Part shown: piece after piece, positions 6,905-15,377 of the stretch | Position numbering within the stretch: position 1 is the first letter of the stretch | Layout: every line of letters starts with the position of its first letter | Source of the DNA: Candidatus Aphodoplasma excrementigallinarum | Lineage (GTDB): Bacteria; Bacillota; Clostridia; UBA1381; UMGS1253 | DNA length: 17,296 nt | Reading direction: 5' to 3' | Assembly: GCA_018713805.1 (NCBI GenBank) | Contig: DVOF01000132.1 | Span: forward strand, 1-17,296 | Notes under the pieces: model-generated | Told to the model about the DNA's origin: nothing | Databases searched by the model: none | The model's input: the letters and a program-made list of their open reading frames with translations, nothing else | Translations under genes and position numbers: made by a program

Positions 6905-7987
6905 ATGCAGGATAACGCATATTTGATTTTGGAAAACGGCACCGTTTTCGCAGGCAAAAGCTTTGGCTACGCGGGTGAGACGACGGGCGAGGTTGTTTTC
7001 ACGACCGCGATGACCGGTTATTTAGAGACATTGACCGACCCCAGTTATTATGGGCAGATCGTGACGCAGACGTTTCCTTTGATTGGGAACTATGGCGTGA
7101 TTCCTTCCGATTTTGAGAGCAAAAAGCCATATCTAAAAGCATATATTGTCCGCCAATGGTGTCAGCATCCTTCCAACTTCCGCTGCGAGGGCTTGCTTGA
7201 CACTTTTTTAAAGGAGCATAAAATTGTGGGCCTGTGCGGGATTGATACGCGCGCGCTAACAAAAATCGTGCGCGAGCACGGCGTCATGAACGCGCGGGTC
7301 GCGGCTGGCCCGGCGGTCACGGACGAGCTTTTACAGGAGCTGAAGGACTATCGGGTCGTTAACGCAGTTGAGAGCGTTACGTGTGAGGAAGAATATACCT
7401 ATACGCCCAAGGAGACAAAGCGTAGGGTCGTTTTGTGGGACTTTGGGGCGAAGGAGAACATCGCGCGCGAGCTGGTAAAGCGCGGGTGTGAGGTAATCCG
7501 CGTCCCGGCACATACGGGCGCGGCGCGCATCCTGGAGCTTGCGCCCGACGGGCTCATGCTCTCCAACGGTCCGGGAGATCCGGCGGAAAATAAATCCATT
7601 GTAGAGGAATTAAAACAAATATTGACGCATAAAATCCCCACCTTCGGCATCTGCCTCGGGCACCAGCTTCTGGCGCTGTCGCAGGGAGCGCGGACAGAAA
7701 AGCTCAAGTACGGCCACCGCGGCGCAAACCAGCCCGCGGTTGACACACAGACGGGCCGGGTATACATTACGAGCCAGAACCACGGCTATGCCGTTGTGTC
7801 GGACTCGCTCCCGGAAAACGCGCGGGAAAGCTATAAAAACGGCAACGACGGCACGTGCGAGGGCGTGGCCTATACGGATATGCCCGCCTTTTCGGTGCAG
7901 TTCCATCCAGAGGCGGCGGCCGGGCCGCTCGACACGGCATTCCTGTTCGACGAATTTATGGCAATGATGGATAAGGAGGGGAAGTAA
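6905..7987 (+). CDS. carA: Carbamoyl-phosphate synthase small (glutaminase) subunit
   Basis: CarA (360 residues, normal length) hydrolyses glutamine and channels ammonia to CarB for carbamoyl phosphate, used in pyrimidine and arginine synthesis. The N-terminal CPSase domain (ILENGTVFAGKSFGYAGETT) is followed by a class I amidotransferase domain with SNGPGDP, the nucleophile in GICLGHQ (C250), SQNHGYAV, and the His/Glu pair in VQFHPEA (H334, E336). The start is the ATG at 6905, with AGGAGG at 6889-6894; an upstream in-frame TTG at 6881 lies before that site and is rejected. The stop is immediately followed by the carB ATG. A promoter sits directly upstream. Confidence 0.96.
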   Translation: MQDNAYLILENGTVFAGKSFGYAGETTGEVVFTTAMTGYLETLTDPSYYGQIVTQTFPLIGNYGVIPSDFESKKPYLKAYIVRQWCQHPSNFRCEGLLDTFLKEHKIVGLCGIDTRALTKIVREHGVMNARVAAGPAVTDELLQELKDYRVVNAVESVTCEEEYTYTPKETKRRVVLWDFGAKENIARELVKRGCEVIRVPAHTGAARILELAPDGLMLSNGPGDPAENKSIVEELKQILTHKIPTFGICLGHQLLALSQGARTEKLKYGHRGANQPAVDTQTGRVYITSQNHGYAVVSDSLPENARESYKNGNDGTCEGVAYTDMPAFSVQFHPEAAAGPLDTAFLFDEFMAMMDKEGK

Positions 7988-10900
7988 ATGCCGCTGCGCA
8001 AGGATATCAAAAAGGTAATGGTAATCGGCTCCGGCCCGATCGTAATCGGCCAGGCGGCGGAGTTCGACTATGCGGGCACGCAGGCGTGCCGCGCGCTTAA
8101 GGAGGACGGGCTCGAGGTCGTGCTCGTCAACTCCAACCCGGCAACGATCATGACAGATAACGCCATGGCGGATAAAATCTACATTGAGCCGCTCACGCTG
8201 ACAACAGTAAAGCGGATTATCGAAAAGGAAAAGCCGGACAGCCTGCTCTCCACGCTCGGCGGGCAGACCGGGCTGACGCTGTCGATGCAGCTCGCCAAGG
8301 AGGGCTTCCTCGATAAGCAAGGCGTGAAGCTGCTCGGCGCGAACCCAGAAACGATCGATAAGGCGGAGGACCGCCAGATGTTTAAGGACACGATGCTTGG
8401 GATGGGCCAGCCGGTCATCCCCTCGCTCGTGGTAACGGACGTGGAAAGCGCGGTGGAGTTTGCCGGTGAGATCGGCTATCCGCTCATTATCCGCCCGGCG
8501 TTCACGCTCGGCGGCAGCGGCGGCGGCATTGTAAACAACGAAGACGAACTGCGCGAGATTACGCACGGCGGGCTTGAGCTATCCCCAATCCATCAGGTAT
8601 TGGTTGAAAAGTGTATCTCCGGTTGGAAGGAGATCGAATTTGAGGTCATGCGCGACAGCAAGGGCAACGTTATCACGGTGTGCAGTATGGAAAACTTCGA
8701 CCCTGTTGGCGTGCATACGGGCGACTCCATCGTTATCGCGCCGGCGGTCACGCTGTCCGACAAGGAGTACCAGATGCTCCGCAGCGCGGCGCTCAATATT
8801 ATCTCCGAGCTGAAGATCGAGGGCGGCTGCAACTGCCAATTTGCGCTCAATCCGGACAGCTTTGAGTACGCAGTCATTGAGGTCAACCCCCGCGTATCGC
8901 GTTCGTCTGCGCTCGCGTCGAAGGCGTCGGGTTATCCGATTGCCAAAGTGGCGGCGAAAATTGCGGTCGGCTATACGCTTGACGAGATCAAAAACGCGGT
9001 CACCGGCAACACGTATGCCTGCTTTGAGCCTGCGCTCGACTACGTGGTTGTCAAATTCCCGAAGTGGCCGTTCGACAAATTTGTCTATGCAAAGCGTTCG
9101 CTCGGTACGCAGATGAAGGCGACGGGCGAGGTCATGTCCATTGCGCCAACGTTTGAGGAAGCAATCATGAAGTCCGTGCGCGGGGCGGAGATATCGCTCG
9201 ACTGCCTCAACATGCCGAAGGCGATGGAGCTAACGGACGACGAGCTTGAGGCTGCGCTGCACGAGTGCGACGACGAGCGGCTGTTCATGGTATACGAGGC
9301 GCTGCGCCGGGGCGTAAGCTGCGAGCATATCTTCGATATTACGAAAATCGACAACTGGTTCTTATATAAACTTTTAAACATTGCCGACACAGAAAAACGC
9401 CTGCGGAGCGAAACGCTGACGCAGGAGCTGTACGAGGAGGCAAAGCACCTCGGCTTTTTGGACAGCGTAATCGAGCGCCTGTCCGGCCAGAAGATTGAAA
9501 AGCCGCTTGCTGCGGCGTATAAAATGGTCGACACCTGCGCGGCGGAGTTTGCGGCGCAGACGCCGTACTTCTACTCCACCTTTGATGAAGAAAACGAAGC
9601 GGCAGAGTTTATCGAGCAAAATCACAGCGGGAAAAAGACAATTATCGTATTCGGCTCCGGCCCGATCCGCATTGGGCAGGGGATTGAGTTCGACTATGCG
9701 TCGGTACACTGCGTCTGGGCGCTCAAGGAGGCCGGCTACGAGGTTGTTATTGTCAACAACAACCCGGAAACCGTTTCGACCGACTTTGACACGGCGGACC
9801 GGCTCTACTTTGAGCCGCTCACCAAAGAGGACGTTATGCACATCATCCGCACGGAGCAGCCGTACGGCGTTGTGGTGGCGTTCGGCGGGCAAACAGCGAT
9901 TAAACTGACCAACTTTTTGAACGAGCAGGGCGTCAACATCCTCGGCACGTCGGCGGACAGCATCGACATGGCGGAGGACCGCGAGCGGTTCGATGAGCTG
10001 CTTGAAAAGCTGCAAATCAAGCGTCCGCAGGGCTTCACGGTGATGACGTGCGAGGAGGCGCTCGAGGTGGCAAATAAGATCGGCTACCCGGTGCTGATGC
10101 GCCCGTCGTATGTGCTCGGCGGCCAGAACATGATCATCGCGTTCAACGACGAGGATATCGTCGAATATATGGGCATTATTTTGGAGCAGAACATCACCAA
10201 CCCGGTGCTGATCGACAAATACCTGATGGGGACGGAGCTGGAGGTCGACGCGATCTGCGACGGCGAGGACATCCTCATCCCGGGTATCATGGAGCATATC
10301 GAGCGCGCGGGTATCCACTCGGGCGACTCGATTGCGGTGTATCCGGCATTCAATATCAGCGACCGCATGCGCGACCGCATTATCGACTGCACGAAAAAGC
10401 TGGCGGTCAGCCTGAAGACAAAAGGCCTTGTCAATATCCAATACCTTGTGTACGACCACGAGCTGTATGTCATTGAGGTCAACCCGCGTTCATCGCGTAC
10501 GATCCCCTACATCAGCAAGGTGACGGGCGTACCGATGGTCGACCTCGCCACGCGGGCTATGCTCGGCGAAAAGATGAAGGACATGGGCTACGGCACGGGG
10601 CTGTACAGGACGTCGCCGTATGTGGCGGTCAAGGTTCCGGTGTTCTCGTTTGAAAAGCTGATCAACGTAGACAGCCACCTTGGGCCGGAGATGAAGTCGA
10701 CCGGCGAGGTGCTCGGCATTGCGCAGACGCTCGAGGAGGCGCTCTACAAGGGCTTGATTGGCGCGGGCTACACGCTCAAAAAGCATGGCGGCGTATTTAT
10801 CACGGTGCGCAACAGCGACAAAGGCGAAATCGCCGATGTGGCGAAAAAGTTCTACGACCTCGGCTTCAGCCTTTATGCGACAAAGGGGACGGCGGCGGTA

Positions 10901-12028
10901 CTGGACCGCGCGGGTATTCCTGCACGCGTCGTGGACAAAATCCACGAATCGGACAACAATACGCTCGCGCTTCTGGAGAGCGGGAAGATCAACTACGTCA
11001 TTTCCACCTCCACCAAGGGGCGGATTCCGACGCGCGACAGCGTGAAGATACGGCGTAAAGCCGTTGAGCGCAACATCCCCTGCCTGACGTCCATCGACAC
11101 GGCAAATGCGATTGTAGACAGCTTAAAGAGCCGCTACTCCGAGGTATCGACAGAACTGGTCGACATCAACCATCTCCGGAGCGAAAAAATGAAGCTGCGG
11201 TTTACGAAGATGCAGGGCTGCGGCAACGACTACATTTACTTTAACGTCTTTGACCAGGTGATCGACAACCCGGAGGGGCTCAGCGTGCGCCTGTCCGACC
11301 GGCATTTCGGTATCGGCGGCGACGGCGTTGTGCTGATTTGCCCGTCCGATGTGGCGGACGCAAAGATGCGGATGTTCAACCTCGACGGCAGTGAGGGCAA
11401 GATGTGCGGCAACGCTATCCGCTGTGTGGGCAAGTATCTCTATGACAACAAAATCGTCGACAAGCAGACGCTTACAATTGATACGCTGAGCGGAATCAAG
11501 ACATTGTCGCTGTATCTGCGCGGCGGCGAGGTCAGCGCGGTCAAAGTCGACATGGGCAAGGCAATCCTGACGCCAAACCAGATTCCGGTCAAGCTTGGCG
11601 GCGAGGAAGTTATCGACCGGCCTGTTACGATCGGCGGTACGCCGTACAACATCACCTGCGTTTCGATGGGGAACCCGCACTGCGTCGTATTCCTTGACAG
11701 CGTGGACACGCTCGACATCGAGAAGGTCGGCCCCATGTTTGAAAACAGCGAGCTGTTCCCCGAGCGCGTCAACACGGAGTTCATCCGCGTATTGGACAGC
11801 CATACGCTGAAAATGCGCGTTTGGGAGCGCGGCAGCGGCGAGACGTGGGCCTGCGGAACAGGTGCGTGTGCGGCGGCTGTCGCTGCGGTGGAAAACGGAC
11901 TCTGCCCGAAGGGGGAGGACATCACCGTGAAGCTGCGCGGCGGCGATTTGATTATCAATTACACGGACGAAGGTGTGTTCATGACCGGCTCGGCAGTAAA
12001 AGTATTTGAAGGGATCGTAGAGGTCTAA
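7988..12028 (+). CDS. carB: Carbamoyl-phosphate synthase large subunit fused in frame to diaminopimelate epimerase
   Basis: The open frame encodes 1346 residues. Residues 1-1067 are a complete CarB: two homologous ATP-grasp halves (starting MVIGSGPIVIGQAAEFDYAG and IIVFGSGPIRIGQGIEFDYA) and an MGS-like allosteric domain from about residue 932 (GGVFITVRNSDKGE) ending in STELVDINHLRSEK. The frame then continues without a stop into a complete DapF (next entry). CarB makes carbamoyl phosphate from bicarbonate, ammonia from CarA and two ATP; DapF works in lysine and peptidoglycan synthesis, so the fusion has no obvious pathway logic. At the junction an A6 run (11184-11189) precedes TGAAG; with five A the CarB frame would end at TGA 11190-11192, overlapping the dapF ATG as ATGA. 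A genuine fusion, slippage or one-base sequence error are all possible. GGAGGGG precedes the start. Confidence 0.9.
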   Translation: MPLRKDIKKVMVIGSGPIVIGQAAEFDYAGTQACRALKEDGLEVVLVNSNPATIMTDNAMADKIYIEPLTLTTVKRIIEKEKPDSLLSTLGGQTGLTLSMQLAKEGFLDKQGVKLLGANPETIDKAEDRQMFKDTMLGMGQPVIPSLVVTDVESAVEFAGEIGYPLIIRPAFTLGGSGGGIVNNEDELREITHGGLELSPIHQVLVEKCISGWKEIEFEVMRDSKGNVITVCSMENFDPVGVHTGDSIVIAPAVTLSDKEYQMLRSAALNIISELKIEGGCNCQFALNPDSFEYAVIEVNPRVSRSSALASKASGYPIAKVAAKIAVGYTLDEIKNAVTGNTYACFEPALDYVVVKFPKWPFDKFVYAKRSLGTQMKATGEVMSIAPTFEEAIMKSVRGAEISLDCLNMPKAMELTDDELEAALHECDDERLFMVYEALRRGVSCEHIFDITKIDNWFLYKLLNIADTEKRLRSETLTQELYEEAKHLGFLDSVIERLSGQKIEKPLAAAYKMVDTCAAEFAAQTPYFYSTFDEENEAAEFIEQNHSGKKTIIVFGSGPIRIGQGIEFDYASVHCVWALKEAGYEVVIVNNNPETVSTDFDTADRLYFEPLTKEDVMHIIRTEQPYGVVVAFGGQTAIKLTNFLNEQGVNILGTSADSIDMAEDRERFDELLEKLQIKRPQGFTVMTCEEALEVANKIGYPVLMRPSYVLGGQNMIIAFNDEDIVEYMGIILEQNITNPVLIDKYLMGTELEVDAICDGEDILIPGIMEHIERAGIHSGDSIAVYPAFNISDRMRDRIIDCTKKLAVSLKTKGLVNIQYLVYDHELYVIEVNPRSSRTIPYISKVTGVPMVDLATRAMLGEKMKDMGYGTGLYRTSPYVAVKVPVFSFEKLINVDSHLGPEMKSTGEVLGIAQTLEEALYKGLIGAGYTLKKHGGVFITVRNSDKGEIADVAKKFYDLGFSLYATKGTAAVLDRAGIPARVVDKIHESDNNTLALLESGKINYVISTSTKGRIPTRDSVKIRRKAVERNIPCLTSIDTANAIVDSLKSRYSEVSTELVDINHLRSEKMKLRFTKMQGCGNDYIYFNVFDQVIDNPEGLSVRLSDRHFGIGGDGVVLICPSDVADAKMRMFNLDGSEGKMCGNAIRCVGKYLYDNKIVDKQTLTIDTLSGIKTLSLYLRGGEVSAVKVDMGKAILTPNQIPVKLGGEEVIDRPVTIGGTPYNITCVSMGNPHCVVFLDSVDTLDIEKVGPMFENSELFPERVNTEFIRVLDSHTLKMRVWERGSGETWACGTGACAAAVAAVENGLCPKGEDITVKLRGGDLIINYTDEGVFMTGSAVKVFEGIVEV
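11189..12028 (+). CDS. dapF: Diaminopimelate epimerase (in frame with carB; possible internal start)
   Basis: These 279 codons are a full-length DapF, which interconverts LL- and meso-diaminopimelate, the precursor of lysine and of DAP-type peptidoglycan. It is a cofactor-independent enzyme with two catalytic cysteines, seen at DGSEGKMCGNAIRC (C73) and GETWACGTGACA (C222). MQGCGNDYIYFN, GNPHCVVF and NTEFIRV are also present. GGAG at 11178-11181 lies seven bases before this ATG, so independent initiation inside the carB frame is plausible even if the stop codon is truly absent. Length and N-terminus match stand-alone DapF with nothing missing, which favours two coupled genes as the ancestral state. 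A strong terminator follows 11 bases after the stop. Confidence 0.9.
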   Translation: MKLRFTKMQGCGNDYIYFNVFDQVIDNPEGLSVRLSDRHFGIGGDGVVLICPSDVADAKMRMFNLDGSEGKMCGNAIRCVGKYLYDNKIVDKQTLTIDTLSGIKTLSLYLRGGEVSAVKVDMGKAILTPNQIPVKLGGEEVIDRPVTIGGTPYNITCVSMGNPHCVVFLDSVDTLDIEKVGPMFENSELFPERVNTEFIRVLDSHTLKMRVWERGSGETWACGTGACAAAVAAVENGLCPKGEDITVKLRGGDLIINYTDEGVFMTGSAVKVFEGIVEV

Positions 12029-12039
12029 ACGGGAAAATA

Positions 12040-12067
12040 AAAAAGGACGGGGATGCCCGTCCTTTTT
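12040..12067. terminator. Bidirectional intrinsic terminator
   Basis: GGACGGG (12045-12051) and CCCGTCC (12056-12062) around a GATG loop are flanked by A and T runs that extend the stem to about 12 bp. The T run at 12063-12067 serves the + strand (dapF) and the A run at 12039-12044 serves the - strand (GNAT gene). It lies exactly between the two convergent operons. Confidence 0.9.
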
Positions 12068-12070
12068 ATT

Positions 12071-12622
12071 TTATTTCCACTCCTCACGCAGGATGCTGTA
12101 GATCGCCAAATCGCACCGGCCCGCGTTATTCCTCCCGCGCTGGCGCAAAACGCCTTCTTTCGTCATCCCGCACTTCTCCATCACCCGGCCGGAGGCAGGA
12201 TTGCGTGTATCGTGCCGCGCTTCGATACGGTTTACCCCGATGCATGTAAACAGATATTCAATCACAGCCCGAAACGCTTCCGTTATAATGCCCCGCCCCC
12301 AAAACCTTGCGCTAAGGCAGTAGCCAATCTCAGCCGTTTCTTCCCTCTCATACAGGCGCACCACGGAAATATTTCCAATCGCCTCGCCGCTCTGCTTCCA
12401 AACAATGCACCAGTTGTATGTGTCTACCTTCTCCGCCTGCGCGCTCCAAAGCGTCAAAAACTCCTTCGTCGCTGCTGCGTCCGGGTGCGGCGCCCACGTC
12501 ACATACTTTGTCACCTCCGGGTCGTGCGCCCAATTGTCAAACATATCCTGCGCGTCCTCCGCCGTAAACCGCCGCAGTATGAGCCGCTCCGTTTCCAGCC
12601 GGGCCGTGCCCTTATGCTCCAT
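12071..12622 (-). CDS. GNAT-family N-acetyltransferase (RimJ/RimL-like)
   Basis: This 183-residue protein has the pattern of the RimJ/RimL-type Acetyltransf_3 branch: N-terminal TERLILRRFTAEDAQDMF, the acetyl-CoA binding turn in GYCLSARFWGRGIITEAF (residues about 100-118), and C-terminal EARHDTRNPASGRVMEKCGM. It transfers acetyl from acetyl-CoA to an amine of a protein N-terminus or small molecule; the substrate cannot be told from sequence. The ATG start is preceded by AAAGGGG about nine bases upstream. It is the last gene of the tyrA operon, 18 bases after the MATE gene, so it could modify a compound that the transporter handles (inference). Confidence 0.85.
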   Translation of the reverse strand: MEHKGTARLETERLILRRFTAEDAQDMFDNWAHDPEVTKYVTWAPHPDAAATKEFLTLWSAQAEKVDTYNWCIVWKQSGEAIGNISVVRLYEREETAEIGYCLSARFWGRGIITEAFRAVIEYLFTCIGVNRIEARHDTRNPASGRVMEKCGMTKEGVLRQRGRNNAGRCDLAIYSILREEWK

Positions 12623-12640
12623 GATTTTATCCCCTTTCGC

Positions 12641-13999
12641 TCAAATCTTTTGTTTCCATTTTCCGCGTGCAAAGCGCCCGATAAAGAAAATGTCGCGGAA
12701 TATCCAGTCGAGGATCATCGCAATCCAAACGCCGATAACGCCGAGTCCAAAGCCCAGCCCCAGAATATAACTGAATGCAATGCGGAACAGCAGCATGGAG
12801 ATAATTGCGATCCACATCGTATAGCGCACGTCGTTTGCCGCGCGCAGAGCGTTGGGCAGCTCAAACGACTCCGGCCAGAACACGATCGAGCATGTATTAT
12901 GGATCAGAATGATCGTTGTCGCATACTGCGCCGTCTCCGCCGAGAGCGAATACAGCTGCAAAATCCACGGCAGACAGACAATGACAACCAGGTTCGTCAC
13001 CAGGACGGCGGCGTGCGAATACTTCAGTACCCGTTTGGTATAATAAACCGCCTGTTTGGTGTCCCGCGCGCCGACGCATTGCCCCACAATCGTAATCAGC
13101 GACAGGCCCATCGCCTGCCCGGGAATACATCCGAACGAGGCAAGGTTATTTGCTACGGCGTTCGCCGTAATCTGCATGGTGCCAAACATGGTCACAATGC
13201 TCAGAACAAGAATCTTCCCAAGCTGGAAAAAGCTGTTTTCAAAGCTGTTTGGTATGCCAATGTAGAGAATCTTTTTGATCATGGCCCAGTCCGGCCGGAA
13301 TTTTGTCTTAAAGTCCACATAGATCAAATTCGAACTGCGCGCAATCAAAACCAGCATAACCGCTGCAGCAATGATTCTTGAACAAAGCGTTGCAATCGCC
13401 GCGCCGGCCACGCCCATCCCGAGGCCATAAATCAAAATCGAGTTCCCGACAATGTTGATCCCGTTCATCAAAAGCGAGGTCAGCATGGAAATACGCGAAT
13501 TCCCCATCGAGCGGAACAGCGCCGCACAGGCGTTATACAGCGCCAGAAACGGATACGACAGCGCCGAATAGAATAAGTACGTCAGCGCGTTTCCCATAAC
13601 GTCCGCCTCAATCCGGCCGAACACAAGGTTCAAAATCGGCCTTTGAAAAACGAGCGCGGCAATGGCAAACAGCAAAGACACGAGCAGCGTGACAAACAAA
13701 AGCTGTGACGCCGACGCATTGGCGCGGTCGCGCTTCTGCGCGCCGATAAACTGCGACGACACGACTGCGCCGCCCGTTGCAAGCGCGGCAAAAATATTGA
13801 TAAGCAAAACGTTGATCATATCGACCAGAGAGATACCGGACACCGCCGCTTCCCCGACCGACGAAACCATGATCGTGTCGGCCATGCCAACTGTAACCGC
13901 CAAAGTCTGCTCGATGATGAGCGGGATAATCAGTTTTTTAAGCGCCTGGTCCGTAAACAGCGGCTGGTCGGGTATGTAGCTATTTCGTTTCCATAACAA
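12641..13999 (-). CDS. MATE-family multidrug/Na+ efflux transporter
   Basis: This 452-residue integral membrane protein has about 12 hydrophobic segments in two related halves, typical of MATE antiporters, which export cationic drugs or metabolites using Na+ or H+. Recognisable stretches are TLAVTVGMADTIMVSSVGEAA in helix 1-2, GGAVVSSQFIGAQKR, and the second-half equivalent AMGLSLITIVGQCVGARDTK. Initiation is at TTG 13997-13999, with AAGGAAGG at 14009-14016 nine bases upstream. The ATG a few bases downstream is out of frame, and the next in-frame Met is inside the first membrane helix. It sits between an SRPBCC protein and a GNAT gene. The substrate is unknown. Confidence 0.9.
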   Translation of the reverse strand: MLWKRNSYIPDQPLFTDQALKKLIIPLIIEQTLAVTVGMADTIMVSSVGEAAVSGISLVDMINVLLINIFAALATGGAVVSSQFIGAQKRDRANASASQLLFVTLLVSLLFAIAALVFQRPILNLVFGRIEADVMGNALTYLFYSALSYPFLALYNACAALFRSMGNSRISMLTSLLMNGINIVGNSILIYGLGMGVAGAAIATLCSRIIAAAVMLVLIARSSNLIYVDFKTKFRPDWAMIKKILYIGIPNSFENSFFQLGKILVLSIVTMFGTMQITANAVANNLASFGCIPGQAMGLSLITIVGQCVGARDTKQAVYYTKRVLKYSHAAVLVTNLVVIVCLPWILQLYSLSAETAQYATTIILIHNTCSIVFWPESFELPNALRAANDVRYTMWIAIISMLLFRIAFSYILGLGFGLGVIGVWIAMILDWIFRDIFFIGRFARGKWKQKI

Positions 14000-14019
14000 G
14001 GGTTCTCGCCTTCCTTATA

Positions 14020-14427
14020 TCATGAAATATTCAGGCCAAGCGCCCGTTTCAAATCGGACACATAGGCGGCCTGCTGCCTTTTTAGATACGCTTTCACAAA
14101 CGGCCTGAGAAAAAACTTTTTCGCCGTGACATTCTCGGTAAATTCAATTTCCGTTGCCGCGCCGCGCTGGTAAAACATGCCCGTCCAATGGCCTTGCATG
14201 TTTTCGTTTTCCATGTCGAATTCGTACCGGCGCATCGGCTCGCATGCCGTGATCGTAAACGCCGTGGCAATCCCGGTATTCGTGTACTCGACAAACCGTT
14301 TGCCCGGCTCGATGACCTCGCACCGGCTGATGTCGCTGCGCCAGGACGTTTCTGTAAGGGAGGTCACGACCTCCCAGACCTGCTCGCACGGACGCGCGAA
14401 TATCGCCCGTTTCACTGTAATGGGCAT
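14020..14427 (-). CDS. SRPBCC-fold (START-like) domain protein
   Basis: This 135-residue protein has the N-terminal pattern of the SRPBCC/polyketide-cyclase-like superfamily (KRAIFARPCEQVWEVVTS, then WRSDISRCEVIEPG) and a C-terminal amphipathic helix (RPFVKAYLKRQQAAYVSDLK), as expected for a helix-grip fold that binds a hydrophobic ligand. No catalytic residues are identifiable and no specific function can be given. The start at 14427 has AAGGGAGGG close upstream. It lies 15 bases after tyrA and 20 bases before the MATE gene, so it is co-transcribed with both. Confidence 0.75.
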   Translation of the reverse strand: MPITVKRAIFARPCEQVWEVVTSLTETSWRSDISRCEVIEPGKRFVEYTNTGIATAFTITACEPMRRYEFDMENENMQGHWTGMFYQRGAATEIEFTENVTAKKFFLRPFVKAYLKRQQAAYVSDLKRALGLNIS

Positions 14428-14442
14428 GATATCGCCCTCCCT

Positions 14443-15285
14443 TTATCGCTCCTGCGCCAGGCTCTTCTCCTTCAGCTCCCGCCCTGCGCGCAGAAGCGCA
14501 CGGAGCGTGTCGTGGTCCTGCGCCGCCAACGCGTCGCGGTACTGTGCCAGATGCGCGATCAAAGTATCGATCTCCTCTGTCAGTGCGCCGGCGTTGAGCA
14601 AAAACAAATCCGTCCACATGTTTTCGTCCAGCTTTGCCACGCGGGTCAAGTCCTGAAAGCTGCCTGCGCTAAAGCCGCTCTGATTGAACAGGCGCGGGCT
14701 TTTTACGTACGCATTGGACACAACGTGCGCAAGCTGGGACGTAAAGGCAATCGTTTCGTCATGCTGCCGCGGCGTGGCGAGGACGACCCGCCCAAACCCC
14801 AGCTCCAGCGCAAGTGCACGCAGCGTTTCCACTGCCCCTATGTCAGAGTGCTCTGTCGGTGTGAGGATAAAGCTTGCGCCGTCAAACAGCGTGTCAAGCG
14901 CATACGCATAGCCGGAAAACTCCCGCCCGGCCATCGGGTGCGCGCCGACATAGCGGACGCCCGCCCGCATAAGCGGCTGCTCTACCGCAGAAACAACCGC
15001 GCCCTTTACGCCGCATACATCCGTGACGATGCTCCCAGGCCGGAACGCAGCCGCATGCTCCTGCAAAAAGGCGATCGTCTGGCGCGGGTGCAGGCATACG
15101 GCCGTCAAATCCATGTCGCCAAGCTGTGCCTCCTTTAGCGGCCCGCAAACCGCCCCGTCGCGCAGCGCCTGCTCTACAACCGCCGTATCCCGGTCTAACC
15201 CATAGCACCGGTGCGCTGTGTTTTTGCGAACCGTTTTACACAGAGAACCGCCAATCAGTCCAAGTCCCACTACACCAATGTTCAT
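14443..15285 (-). CDS. tyrA: Prephenate dehydrogenase
   Basis: TyrA (280 residues) oxidatively decarboxylates prephenate to 4-hydroxyphenylpyruvate with NAD(P)+, the committed step to tyrosine. The N-terminal Rossmann motif is GVVGLGLIGGSL (about residues 4-15). GAHPMAGREFSG carries the catalytic His, and HDETIAFTSQLAHVVSNAY and DLTRVAKLDENMW match the helical domain, including the substrate-binding Arg. There is no chorismate mutase domain and no C-terminal ACT domain, so it is the short form and feedback by tyrosine through ACT is not expected. AAGGATGG precedes the ATG. It is the first gene of a four-gene minus-strand operon with its own promoter; no other aromatic-pathway gene is visible. 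Confidence 0.93.
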   Translation of the reverse strand: MNIGVVGLGLIGGSLCKTVRKNTAHRCYGLDRDTAVVEQALRDGAVCGPLKEAQLGDMDLTAVCLHPRQTIAFLQEHAAAFRPGSIVTDVCGVKGAVVSAVEQPLMRAGVRYVGAHPMAGREFSGYAYALDTLFDGASFILTPTEHSDIGAVETLRALALELGFGRVVLATPRQHDETIAFTSQLAHVVSNAYVKSPRLFNQSGFSAGSFQDLTRVAKLDENMWTDLFLLNAGALTEEIDTLIAHLAQYRDALAAQDHDTLRALLRAGRELKEKSLAQER

Positions 15286-15336
15286 GTTTTACCATCCTTC
15301 CGTTCTACCATTCTACGTTTATAAAGAATCCTATAT

Positions 15337-15365
15337 AGTATAGCACAAAAGGAACAGAACTGCAA
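15337..15365 (-). promoter_or_regulatory. Predicted promoter of the tyrA operon
   Basis: On the minus strand, TTGCAG (15365-15360), a 17-base spacer and TATACT (15342-15337), with TG one base before the -10 (extended -10). Predicted start is about 15330, giving a leader of about 45 bases. Confidence 0.65.
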
Positions 15366-15377
15366 CTCCTGTGCCCT

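Noticed and set aside
7610..8566. Minus-strand ORF across the carA/carB junction
   Set aside because: Overlaps two well-supported genes completely and shows no motif or plausible start context.
9374..10459. Long minus-strand ORF (361 codons) inside carB
   Set aside because: Mirror frame of conserved CarB ATP-grasp sequence; no recognisable domain.
12053..13381. Plus-strand ORF of 442 codons opposite the GNAT and MATE genes
   Set aside because: The opposite strand encodes two convincing families; this frame is Arg/Pro/His-rich, starts inside the terminator and has no Shine-Dalgarno.
14188..15138. Plus-strand ORF of 316 codons opposite tyrA and the SRPBCC gene
   Set aside because: Antisense shadow; tyrA motifs on the other strand are unambiguous.
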